A DNA stretch of 35,259 nucleotides from Alphaproteobacteria bacterium. Lineage in GTDB: Bacteria; Pseudomonadota; Alphaproteobacteria; Bin95. The stretch's first letter is position 1, and the number at the start of each line of letters is the position of its first letter. Shown piece by piece: positions 23,278 to 30,177 of this stretch. The translations under genes and the position numbers were made by a program. The notes under the pieces were generated by a model. That model ran no database searches and was not told the DNA's origin. It saw only the letters and a program-made list of their open reading frames with translations. Where the stretch lies: contig JAJEIH010000118.1 in assembly GCA_022827685.1 (NCBI GenBank), positions 1 to 35,259 on the forward strand. The letters run 5' to 3'.

Positions 23278-23603
23278 TCGGACCCGCGCTCGGCGACCAC
23301 GTCCTTGGCAACCAGCGCCGCCGTCATCGCCGCCGGCCATCCTGCATAAAGCGCGAGGTGGGTGATGAGCTCGGAGAGCTCCTCCGGCGTCACGCCGTTG
23401 TCGAGCGCGCGCCCGACATGGCCCTTCAACTGCCGCTCGCGGCCCAGCGCCACCAGGGTCGCGACGGTAATCAGGCTGCGGTCGCGCTTGGACAGCGCCT
23501 CGCGTTCCCAGACATCGCCGTAAACGACCTTCTCGGTCATCTCGATCATCTTGGGCACGAAATTGCGCACCGCGTCCCTGTCGGGCGGTATCTGCGTGGC
23601 CAT
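23274..23603 (-). CDS. single-domain carboxymuconolactone decarboxylase family protein
   Basis: At 109 residues this is a one-domain CMD-family protein resembling the C-terminal part of PcaC. Family-like segments are RSLITVATLVALGR near 42-55, LKGHVGRALDNGVTPEEL and ITHLALYAGWP near 79-89. There is no CxxC motif. PcaC decarboxylates 4-carboxymuconolactone in the protocatechuate branch, but many family members have other, unknown roles. An AGAGGGGGA ribosome-binding site precedes the ATG. It is the first gene of the coupled five-gene operon CMD, TauD, CMD-CMD, PaiB-like, SDR, and its promoter should lie in the 76-bp gap shared with the divergent metallo-hydrolase. Confidence 0.92.
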   Translation of the reverse strand: MATQIPPDRDAVRNFVPKMIEMTEKVVYGDVWEREALSKRDRSLITVATLVALGRERQLKGHVGRALDNGVTPEELSELITHLALYAGWPAAMTAALVAKDVVAERGSE

Positions 23604-23679
23604 CGGGCATCCCCCTCTTCATGTTCGCATCCGGTATGATTGTATCCGACCGCCCGCAGCGAGAAAGGGCCCGAGCCCC
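23604..23679 (-). promoter_or_regulatory. divergent promoter region (candidate -10 TACAAT)
   Basis: This 76-bp gap separates the CMD operon from the divergent metallo-hydrolase and must serve both. On the minus strand TACAAT at 23639-23644 is close to a -10 element and would give a leader of about 30 nt; the -35 position is poor. On the plus strand TATGAT at 23635-23640 overlaps it, also without a good -35. The overlap would make transcription of the two sides mutually exclusive, if real. No operator was identified. Confidence 0.3.
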
Positions 23680-24558
23680 ATGTCCGCACCGACCGCCCAG
23701 ATTCCCGGCGTCTATCACCGCCGCATCGGCGACATCGCCGTCACCGCCCTCAGCGACGGCTATCTCGACGGCGACCTCACTGTCCTGCAGGGGATCGATC
23801 CCGCAGTCGGCGAGGCCGAGATGGCCGCCGTGTTCCAGCCGGCGCGACGCACCTCGGTGAATACCTTCGTCGTTCATTCGGGCGGGCGCACGGCGCTGAT
23901 AGACACCGGCTCCGGCACCTATCTCGGCCCCACCGCCGGATGGCTCGGCCGCAATCTCAAGGCGGCGGGGGTCGAGCCGTCCGAAATCGATACCATCCTC
24001 TTGACCCACATGCACCCGGACCATTCCGCCGGTCTCTCGGACCGGGAGACGGGCGAGCGCCTCTTCCCCAATGCCGAACTCGTCATGCATGAGAACGAGC
24101 CCGGCCACTGGGCGGACGACGCCGCGATGAGCCGCGCGACCGAGCGAGAGAAGTTGCTCTATTTCCAGGCCGGCCGGGAGCAGATCGCGCCCTACAAGAG
24201 CGCCATGCGGCTCTTCGGGTCCGGCGAGGTGTTCCCGGGTGTGACTGCCTTGCCCGCCCATGGGCACACGCCCGGCCACACGGCCTATCTGGTCGCGTCG
24301 GGAGACCGCAGCCTGCTGATCTGGGGCGACACGGTGCATGTGCCCGATATCCAGGTGGCGCATCCGGAGGTCACCATCGCCTTCGACACCGACCCGGAGC
24401 GGGCGGCGGCGTCCCGCATACGGCTTTTCGACATGGCCGCCAGCGACCGGCTGCTGATCGCCGGGATGCACCTGCACTTCCCCGGCTTCTCGCACCTGGT
24501 CCGCGACGATGGCGGCTACCGGCTGCTCCCGGAGAGCTGGGACCAGGCTTTCGAATGA
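23680..24558 (+). CDS. metallo-beta-lactamase-fold hydrolase
   Basis: The 292-residue protein has the MBL-fold zinc signature HMHPDH (His110, His112, Asp114, His115), preceded by ALIDTGSG near 72-79 and followed by GHTPGHTAYLV and WGDTVH, which supply further ligands. Such stand-alone enzymes include lactonases, esterases and arylsulfatase-like hydrolases. A lactonase acting near the CMD-family proteins is attractive but unproven. The ATG at 23680 is supported by a modest GAGAAAGGG site and by the family-like start; a longer frame from 23551 overlaps the CMD gene. It is transcribed alone, divergent from the CMD operon, and ends 20 bp before the convergent VOC gene. Confidence 0.93.
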   Translation: MSAPTAQIPGVYHRRIGDIAVTALSDGYLDGDLTVLQGIDPAVGEAEMAAVFQPARRTSVNTFVVHSGGRTALIDTGSGTYLGPTAGWLGRNLKAAGVEPSEIDTILLTHMHPDHSAGLSDRETGERLFPNAELVMHENEPGHWADDAAMSRATEREKLLYFQAGREQIAPYKSAMRLFGSGEVFPGVTALPAHGHTPGHTAYLVASGDRSLLIWGDTVHVPDIQVAHPEVTIAFDTDPERAAASRIRLFDMAASDRLLIAGMHLHFPGFSHLVRDDGGYRLLPESWDQAFE

Positions 24559-24578
24559 GGCAGTCGAGCAGGTGCGGG

Positions 24579-25016
24579 CTATAGAGCGAAATAGCGGGCG
24601 AGGGCAGGGGGCATGTCTCCGGTGTCGATCTGGAACAGCTCCAGCAGCACGCCGTCCGGCGCCTCGCACATGATGTAGCGCCACGACCCGAACTCGCGGA
24701 TGCCGGACCGGAACGGCACGCCGAGCGCCGCCAGCCGGCGGTGGAGCGCGGGAAGGTCGTCCGTCTGGATACCGACATGGTGCACGGCCCCGCCCGGCGC
24801 CCCGCGCGGCGGCTGGTCGTAAAGATGGAGGCGGCCGCGCCCGACTTCCATGAACACATTGCGCGCCCCGCCGAACTCGCCGTCGAAGGCCACGACGCCC
24901 CCAAGCTTCTCCCGCCACCACGCCACGGCCGCATCGATATCCGCCGCGAAGAGATGCACATGGTGCAGGTGCATGGCGGGAGGCGGGTTTGTCCCGGAGG
25001 GGGTGCGGGTCGTCAT
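24579..25016 (-). CDS. VOC (glyoxalase/extradiol-type) superfamily protein, second copy
   Basis: The 145-residue protein has the two beta-alpha-beta-beta-beta modules of the vicinal oxygen chelate fold. The start of module 1 is HLHHVHLFAADIDAAVAWW and module 2 begins AVHHVGIQTDDL, with GVLLELFQ near the end providing the glutamate ligand. These proteins bind a divalent metal and carry out isomerisation, epimerisation or ring cleavage. The ATG at 25016 overlaps the stop of the upstream VOC gene (ATGA, 25013-25016), which fixes the start; a longer frame to 25202 is rejected. It is the last gene of the TRAP cluster. The two VOC genes are not close copies of one another. Confidence 0.88.
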   Translation of the reverse strand: MTTRTPSGTNPPPAMHLHHVHLFAADIDAAVAWWREKLGGVVAFDGEFGGARNVFMEVGRGRLHLYDQPPRGAPGGAVHHVGIQTDDLPALHRRLAALGVPFRSGIREFGSWRYIMCEAPDGVLLELFQIDTGDMPPALARYFAL

Positions 25017-25432
25017 GCCGGCTCCGGGGCGCTGACGAGTTCCACCGTGTTGCCGTCGGGGTCCTTCACATAGATGGAATGCCAGCCGACCCATTCGTGA
25101 AAGGCGGTCCGGGGTTCGAGGCCCCGGGCGGCGAGCGCGGCCAGCGCGGCGGGGCGTTCGGCATGGGGGATGCTGAGCGCGAAATGGTGGAGCGTGGAGC
25201 ACGGCTGGTCGTGCCCCTGCCAGCCTTCGCCCCGGTCGAGAGGGAAGAGGGCAAGCACGGCCGTGTGGCCCTCGAAGCCGGGCGCCAGGCGGAAGAAGGT
25301 CATGCCGTCGTCGAAAACCCGCATGACCTCCAAGCCGATCACGTCCCGGTAGAAGGCCCGCATCTCGTCGAGCCGGGCCGTCCGCAGCACAACCTCGCCG
25401 AGCGCGCGGACCGGGATGCCCGCGTTACCCAT
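25013..25432 (-). CDS. VOC (glyoxalase-like) superfamily protein, first copy
   Basis: This 139-residue VOC-fold protein shows RTARLDEMRAFYRDVIGLEV in module 1, TLHHFALSIP in module 2 and YVKDPDGNTVELV at the end, with the usual histidine and glutamate metal ligands (LHHFAL, VELV). An AAGGAG site lies just upstream of the ATG. The gene begins inside the last 8 bp of the MT-A70 gene and ends in an ATGA overlap with the next VOC gene, so it is part of a coupled array. Possible activities are a glyoxalase, an epimerase or a dioxygenase; none can be chosen. Confidence 0.9.
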   Translation of the reverse strand: MGNAGIPVRALGEVVLRTARLDEMRAFYRDVIGLEVMRVFDDGMTFFRLAPGFEGHTAVLALFPLDRGEGWQGHDQPCSTLHHFALSIPHAERPAALAALAARGLEPRTAFHEWVGWHSIYVKDPDGNTVELVSAPEPA

Positions 25433-26018
25433 CGCCTGCTCCTTCGCTTCCCGGGTGGTCCGGCCCGGAGCCCCGGGCCTCCAGTCCCCAGGTCGTCCAG
25501 CCCGGAGCCCGGTCGCGGGAGAACAGCTCGATTTTCGACTGGCCGGGGAACATCGCCTCGATGCGCCGCCGGACTTCCGTCGGCTTCTCGGAGTGCGGAC
25601 CGCGCTCGGCGCTCACAAGCTGGCGGATGTTCCTCGCACCCCTGGGCTGCGGAATCTTGCCCCGCTTGAAGACGAGGCAGAGTTCGCACTGGCTGAGTGT
25701 GTAGAAGCCGGGATTGGTCTTTCGCTTGTCCCACACGAATGCGACCGTCGCCCAGCTGAAGCCCCACGCCTTCCCGAGTTCGATGGCCTGGTCCAGATGC
25801 GGATTGGTGGCCCAGAGGAACAGCAGCGAATCCTGCGCTGCAATGCGCGCGACCGGCAAGGTCTTCAGGTCCTCCAGCGTGACGGTCGGATAGTGCCGGA
25901 CCGCGCCGCCGGAGTCGCCGGACCCGGGCCCGGCATGCTGCAACTGGCCCTTGTAGTCCCAGGGCGGGTCGGCATAGACGATCTCGAAGACCCGCTTCGG
26001 GAGTTCGGGGAAGACCAA
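25425..26018 (-). CDS. MT-A70 family adenine methyltransferase
   Basis: The 197-residue protein carries the catalytic DPPW motif at residues 17-20 (IVYADPPWDYKG) and other MT-A70 features: LLFLWATNPHL, FSWATVAFVWDK, NPGFYTLSQCELCLVFKRG and the late SRDRAPGWTTWG segment. MT-A70 enzymes transfer a methyl group from S-adenosylmethionine to N6 of adenine in DNA or RNA. No ATG fits; a TTG at 26018 with AGGGAGG upstream is the probable start. It lies 33 bp after the alpha/beta-hydrolase stop and overlaps the next VOC gene by 8 bp. No restriction endonuclease or specificity gene is nearby, so it appears to be an orphan inside a metabolic operon. Its last 15 residues look unconserved. Confidence 0.9.
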   Translation of the reverse strand: MVFPELPKRVFEIVYADPPWDYKGQLQHAGPGSGDSGGAVRHYPTVTLEDLKTLPVARIAAQDSLLFLWATNPHLDQAIELGKAWGFSWATVAFVWDKRKTNPGFYTLSQCELCLVFKRGKIPQPRGARNIRQLVSAERGPHSEKPTEVRRRIEAMFPGQSKIELFSRDRAPGWTTWGLEARGSGPDHPGSEGAGDG

Positions 26019-26051
26019 CCGGGCGCCCTCCCTGTCGCCGGATGCAGCGGT

Positions 26052-26849
26052 TCAGGCGAAGAACGCTTCGATGGTTCGCGCCACGTCCGCCGGTTTGTCG
26101 AGCTCGGCGAGGTGGCCGGCGCCCTCGATGACTTCCAGCCGCGCCGGGCCGCCGAGCCCTGCCGCCATCCGCTCTGCGTATGAGCGCGGCAGGATGCGGT
26201 CCTCCGCGCCCCAGATCAGCAGGGCAGGCGCCTGCACCCGGCCGAGGCGCCTCTCCAGCCCGCTGTTGCCGAGCGGCCAGAAAGCCCGAGCGGACGCTTC
26301 CAGCGCGCGTGTCTGCTCGATCGGCCATTCGATGGAGTTCGCGCCCTCCGGCGCCGCCTTGAGCGCGTTCCAGTTCTCCGGGTCGGCGCAGAGCATGCCC
26401 GGCAGCTCCGGCAGGCGCTGGGCCCAGGGGTCGGTCATCGGTTCGGCTTCATCGAACAGGCCCCATGGCGCGATGAGCGCAAGCCGGCCGACCTTGTGCG
26501 GCCAGAGTGCGGCGACCTCCAGCGCGAAGGACGCGCCGGGGCCGGAGCCGGCAAGAAGGGTGTCGCCCGCTTCGAGCCCGCAGCCGTTCAGCAGGTCGCG
26601 GACCGCCAGTATCCAGTCCAGCTGGCTGTCGAGCTTCGTGTGTCCGAGGCCGCCCGGATAGCCGGGGATCGAGGGGACGACGACCTCATGCGTCTCCGCC
26701 AGCCGGTCGAGGAAAGCCGGCCATTTCGGCAGGCCGCCATGGCCCGCGAGGAAGGCAAGCGGCCGGCCGGACCCCTTGCGCCAGACACGGCAGGGGGCGC
26801 CATTGACATCCACATGGTCGATGGCGGGCGGGACGGAAATGGAGTCCAT
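26052..26849 (-). CDS. alpha/beta-hydrolase-fold protein lacking the nucleophile serine
   Basis: The 265-residue protein has a clear alpha/beta-hydrolase fold: AGHGG at 35-39 for the oxyanion site, Asp217 in WGAEDRILP and His246 in EGAGHLAEL. The nucleophile elbow reads GSGPG at 101-105, where the usual motif is G-x-S-x-G, so the nucleophile position is Gly103. Either the protein is not a hydrolase of the usual kind, Ser102 acts from a shifted position, or it resembles fold members that work without a serine nucleophile. The start at 26849 gives a normal N-terminus; a longer frame to 26954 overlaps the flavin monooxygenase gene. The gap to that gene is 14 bp. Confidence 0.88.
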   Translation of the reverse strand: MDSISVPPAIDHVDVNGAPCRVWRKGSGRPLAFLAGHGGLPKWPAFLDRLAETHEVVVPSIPGYPGGLGHTKLDSQLDWILAVRDLLNGCGLEAGDTLLAGSGPGASFALEVAALWPHKVGRLALIAPWGLFDEAEPMTDPWAQRLPELPGMLCADPENWNALKAAPEGANSIEWPIEQTRALEASARAFWPLGNSGLERRLGRVQAPALLIWGAEDRILPRSYAERMAAGLGGPARLEVIEGAGHLAELDKPADVARTIEAFFA

Positions 26850-26863
26850 TGCTTCAGCAGCCC

Positions 26864-28138
26864 CTATTCCGCGGCGAGCGAAGAATAGGCGATGGGGTCG
26901 GGCGCGGCCCGGTCGGCGGCGGCCATCGGCGTCGGCCACCAGTGGTTCTCCCATTCGCTCCAGACATCCCGGAGCTGCGGCGCCACCTGCTCGGCGTAGA
27001 GCCGGGTGTTATATTTGGCCAGCTGCTTGTCCATATTGCCGAATTGCAGCAGCAGCATGAGCTGGCCGAAGCGCAGGTCATGGATCACCTGGCGCAGCTT
27101 CTCGGCCACCTGGTCCGGCGTGCCGATGATGACATAGCCATTGTCCAGAATGGCGTCGAACTCGCGCGCCGACTTGCTGACCTGCAGCGCCTTGCGGTTC
27201 TGCAGCGCCGCACTGGCGACCTGGCTCTGGATGCCGGCGCGCTGCGTCGCCTCGGTGGTGTAGCCCGGCGGGGCGGCGAAGCGCGGGTCGATATGCAGGC
27301 AGCGCCCGTAGAAGTATTCCGCGGGCTCGCGGTAGAGCTCATAGGCTTCCGCCTCGGTCTCGGCGACGCCGACGAATTGCAGGAAGCCGGCGCGGTAGGG
27401 GTTCGGCTCCTTGCCGAGCCGCTTCATCTCCTCCCAGAAGCCCTGCATGGTCTGGAGGCCGGCCTTGTAGCCGAAATAGGAGAGGTAGCAGTACACATAG
27501 TCCATCTCGGCGCACCAGCGCCAGGTCTCGACCGAGCCGCCTCCGGGAATCCAGACCGGCGGGTGCGGCTTCTGCACCGGGCGCGGCCAGATGTTGACGT
27601 AGCGCTGCTGGTTGAACCGGCCGTTGAAGGCGAAGGTGTCGGGCTCGGTCCAGGCGCGCATCACCAGGTCGTGGGCCTCGAGATAGCGGTCGCGGAGCAG
27701 GCTCGGGTTCTGGCCGTAGGCGTAGCAGGTGTCCATCGGCGAGCCCACGGGGAAGCCGGCGATCAGCCGCCCGCCCGAGATACAGTCGATCATCGCGAAC
27801 TCTTCCGCGACGCGGGTCGGCGGGTTGTAGAGCGCGAGGCTGTTGCCCATGACGCAGAGCGCGGTGTCGGGGTTGGCGCGGCGCGCGAGGGAAGAAGCGA
27901 TCAGGTTGGGCGAGGGCATCAGCCCGTAGCCGTTGGAGTGGTGCTCATTGCAGCACACGGCGTCGAAGCCGACCTCCGCCGCATACTCCATTTCGTCCAT
28001 GAAGTCGTTGTACATGTAGTGCGCGCGCTCGGGATCGAAGAGGCGCGAATGGATATCGACCCACACCGACGGGTTCTGCTCCCGGAAATCGTCCGGCAGT
28101 TCGGTATAGGGCATGAGGTGGAACCACAGATGCTTCAT
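26864..28138 (-). CDS. LLM-class (bacterial luciferase-like) flavin-dependent monooxygenase
   Basis: The 424-residue protein is a luciferase-like monooxygenase with a TIM-barrel core. Typical segments are GFDAVCCNEHHSNGYGLMPSPNL near 57-79, EEFAMIDCISGGRLIAGFPVG near 111-131 and a PVWIPGGGSVETW region. The EHH pair is common in this class. Such enzymes use reduced FMN and oxygen to hydroxylate, cleave C-S or C-N bonds or perform Baeyer-Villiger reactions; a separate flavin reductase is needed and none is in the window. It lies 97 bp after dctM, beyond a large hairpin, and is followed by the hydrolase-fold gene. Oxidation of the compound imported by the TRAP system is an inference. Confidence 0.94.
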   Translation of the reverse strand: MKHLWFHLMPYTELPDDFREQNPSVWVDIHSRLFDPERAHYMYNDFMDEMEYAAEVGFDAVCCNEHHSNGYGLMPSPNLIASSLARRANPDTALCVMGNSLALYNPPTRVAEEFAMIDCISGGRLIAGFPVGSPMDTCYAYGQNPSLLRDRYLEAHDLVMRAWTEPDTFAFNGRFNQQRYVNIWPRPVQKPHPPVWIPGGGSVETWRWCAEMDYVYCYLSYFGYKAGLQTMQGFWEEMKRLGKEPNPYRAGFLQFVGVAETEAEAYELYREPAEYFYGRCLHIDPRFAAPPGYTTEATQRAGIQSQVASAALQNRKALQVSKSAREFDAILDNGYVIIGTPDQVAEKLRQVIHDLRFGQLMLLLQFGNMDKQLAKYNTRLYAEQVAPQLRDVWSEWENHWWPTPMAAADRAAPDPIAYSSLAAE

Positions 28139-28179
28139 GGGGCCTTCCCGCTTCCTTCATCGTCCGCAGCCGAGTATTG

Positions 28180-28218
28180 CCGCCGCCCCGCCCCGGCGCA
28201 AGCGGGGCAGGGCGGCGG
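28180..28218 (-). repeat. strong hairpin between dctM and the flavin monooxygenase gene
   Basis: The arms at 28180-28194 and 28204-28218 pair over 15 positions with a single C/A mismatch, plus one further G-C pair inside the 9-nt loop. The stem starts 17 nt after the dctM stop codon. No T-tract follows in the direction of transcription. It could stabilise the upstream dctPQM message, attenuate the downstream genes, or mark an operon boundary. Confidence 0.55.
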
Positions 28219-28235
28219 AAACCGTCGTCAGCGGG

Positions 28236-29555
28236 TCAGCGGTCGAACAGGACGCTCGGCAGCCAGGTCGCGGTTCCCGGGAAGAAGAACACGATCGCCA
28301 GGCCGATCACCTGCAGCATCATGAACGCCGCCATGCCGCGGTAGATGTCGCCCAGCGACCAGTGTGGCGCCACGGCGCGCAAATAGTATGCGGCCATCGC
28401 AACGGGCGGCGACAGGAACGCCGTCTGCAGGTTGACGGCCACCAGCGTGCTGAACCAGACCAGGTCGAAGTTGAGCTTCTGCACGACGGGCACGAAGACC
28501 GGGAGGAAGATGAACACCACCGCCGGCCATTCCAGCGGCCATCCGAGAATGAAGATGACCACCATCAGGATGGCGAGCAGGAACAGCGGGTCCACGGGCA
28601 GCCCGAGCATGAAGTTGGTCAGCAGGTTGCCAGTGCCGAGCCGGGTGAACACCGCGCCGTAGATGTTCGAGGCGACGGCCAGGAACAGCACCAGGCTCGT
28701 AGTGGTGAGCGTGTGGCGGCAGGCGTCGAGCAGGATGCGCCAGGTCAGCCGGCGATAGGCCACCGTCAGCAGGGTCGCGCCGAGCGCTCCCATGCCGGCG
28801 GCCTCTGTCGGCGTCGCGATGCCGACGATGATGCTGCCCAGGGCCGAGAACATGATGACGGCCAGCGGCACGATGCCCGAGAAGAATTCCCGGAAGATCT
28901 GGCCGATCGAAGTCGCGCGGTCTTCCGGCGGCAGCGGCGGCCCGAGCTCCGGGTTCAGGAAGGAGCGGATCATCGCGTAGCCGATATAGAGGCCGGCCAG
29001 GATCAGGCCCGGAATGAGCGCAGCGGCGAACAGGTCGATGACCGAGACGCCGATGATGGGGCCCATGACCAGCAGCATGACGCTTGGCGGGATGAGAATG
29101 CCGAGGCAGCCGCCGGCGGCGATGACGCCCGCGGACATGCGCGGATCGTAGCCGGCGCGGGTCATGGCCGGCGCCGCCATCATGCCCATCACGGTGATCG
29201 ACGCGCCGATGATGCCGGTCGCCGTGGCGAAGAGCGTCGCGGTGCCGAGCACGCCCAGATAGAGCGAGCCCCGCACCGGGGCCAATATGAACTGGAACGA
29301 TCGGAAGAGCCGCGCCATCAACCCGGCGCGTTCCAGAATGTGGCCCATGAAGATGAACAGCGGAGCCGCGGCGAGTTCGCTTGCCTTCATGATGCCCAGG
29401 GTCTGGAAGTACATCTGGTAGAAGACCGAATCGCCGAAGACGGCATAGCCGAAACCGGTCGCCAGGATGATCAGCGTGAAGGCGATCGGGAAGCCGACGA
29501 AGATGCCTGCGATGAGCGAGCAGAGCAGGACCAGGCCGAGAATGTCAGTGCTCAT
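28236..29555 (-). CDS. dctM: TRAP transporter large permease subunit (DctM family)
   Basis: The 439-residue protein is the large membrane subunit of a TRAP transporter, with about 12 hydrophobic segments and the DctM hallmarks PLFIFMGHILERAGL, TGIIGASITVMGMMAAPAM, GCLGILIPPSVMLLVMGP and ATPTEAAGMGALGA. It carries the substrate-translocating elevator domain and uses a sodium or proton gradient. The ATG overlaps the DctQ stop codon as ATGA (29552-29555). A large hairpin follows 17 nt after the stop. The length is normal for the family. Confidence 0.96.
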   Translation of the reverse strand: MSTDILGLVLLCSLIAGIFVGFPIAFTLIILATGFGYAVFGDSVFYQMYFQTLGIMKASELAAAPLFIFMGHILERAGLMARLFRSFQFILAPVRGSLYLGVLGTATLFATATGIIGASITVMGMMAAPAMTRAGYDPRMSAGVIAAGGCLGILIPPSVMLLVMGPIIGVSVIDLFAAALIPGLILAGLYIGYAMIRSFLNPELGPPLPPEDRATSIGQIFREFFSGIVPLAVIMFSALGSIIVGIATPTEAAGMGALGATLLTVAYRRLTWRILLDACRHTLTTTSLVLFLAVASNIYGAVFTRLGTGNLLTNFMLGLPVDPLFLLAILMVVIFILGWPLEWPAVVFIFLPVFVPVVQKLNFDLVWFSTLVAVNLQTAFLSPPVAMAAYYLRAVAPHWSLGDIYRGMAAFMMLQVIGLAIVFFFPGTATWLPSVLFDR

Positions 29556-30118
29556 ACTTCGCTCCCTATCAGCTCAGCATCCTCAAGGAGCGGCTTGTTT
29601 TCCATCATGGCGTAGAAGCTCTTGCAGAGTTCCGAGACGCCCTGGAACAACAGCAAGGCCGCCGAGGCCGGTATCGTCGCCTTGAACGGCACGATAGACG
29701 GCCCCCACGGTGTCATGTCCGACCGTTCGGCGGTGTTGTAGGCGTGGAGCATTTCTTCCCAGCCGACGATGAAGAAGAAGATCATGCCGGGGAAGAAGGC
29801 GACGATGTAAAGCGTCGTGTCGATGATGCCGCGGGTGCGGAACGACCAGTTGTTGTAGAAGATGTCGGTGCGGACATGGCCGCCCTTGAGCAGGGTGTAG
29901 CCGGCGCCCAGCATGAAGAAGGCGCCGTAAGTCATGAAGGTGAGTTCGAACGCCCAATTGGTCGGCGCATTGAACACATAGCGCGCGATCACCTCGTGGC
30001 AGACGACATACAGCAGCGGCAGCGCCAGGAACGCGAGGATCCAGCCCCCGATCCAGTCGGACACGCCATCGACGAAGCCGACGATACGTCGCATCCACTT
30101 CTCAACCGTTTCGTTCAT
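29552..30118 (-). CDS. dctQ: TRAP transporter small permease subunit (DctQ family)
   Basis: The 188-residue protein has four hydrophobic segments at about 27-47, 60-80, 100-120 and 140-165 and the DctQ features EVIARYVFNAPTNWAFELTF and GHVRTDIFYN. It forms the small membrane subunit that pairs with DctM and receives the binding protein. The ATG at 30118 follows a GAGAGGGA site. A much longer frame reaching 30922 is a shadow across the alcohol dehydrogenase gene and is rejected. It is separated from the dctP gene by the alcohol dehydrogenase gene, an uncommon arrangement. Confidence 0.94.
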   Translation of the reverse strand: MNETVEKWMRRIVGFVDGVSDWIGGWILAFLALPLLYVVCHEVIARYVFNAPTNWAFELTFMTYGAFFMLGAGYTLLKGGHVRTDIFYNNWSFRTRGIIDTTLYIVAFFPGMIFFFIVGWEEMLHAYNTAERSDMTPWGPSIVPFKATIPASAALLLFQGVSELCKSFYAMMENKPLLEDAELIGSEV

Positions 30119-30177
30119 CGCAGCCTCGTTCCCTCTCGAATTGGCGGAACCCGCGCCGTCTGCTCCGGCGCCGGCCG

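Noticed and set aside
23278-24921. Upstream extension of the TauD-like frame, which would give an 864-residue fusion
   Set aside because: The extension lies antisense to the MBL hydrolase and overlaps the CMD gene; the ATGA overlap at 23274-23277 gives a normal start for a standard-length dioxygenase.
25425-26018. Restriction-modification system around MT-A70
   Set aside because: No endonuclease, specificity or translocase gene is present on either side; the neighbours are metabolic.
28113-29615. Plus-strand open frame of 500 codons rich in E, Q, H and R
   Set aside because: Antisense to dctM; the hydrophilic composition is the complement of a hydrophobic membrane-protein gene.
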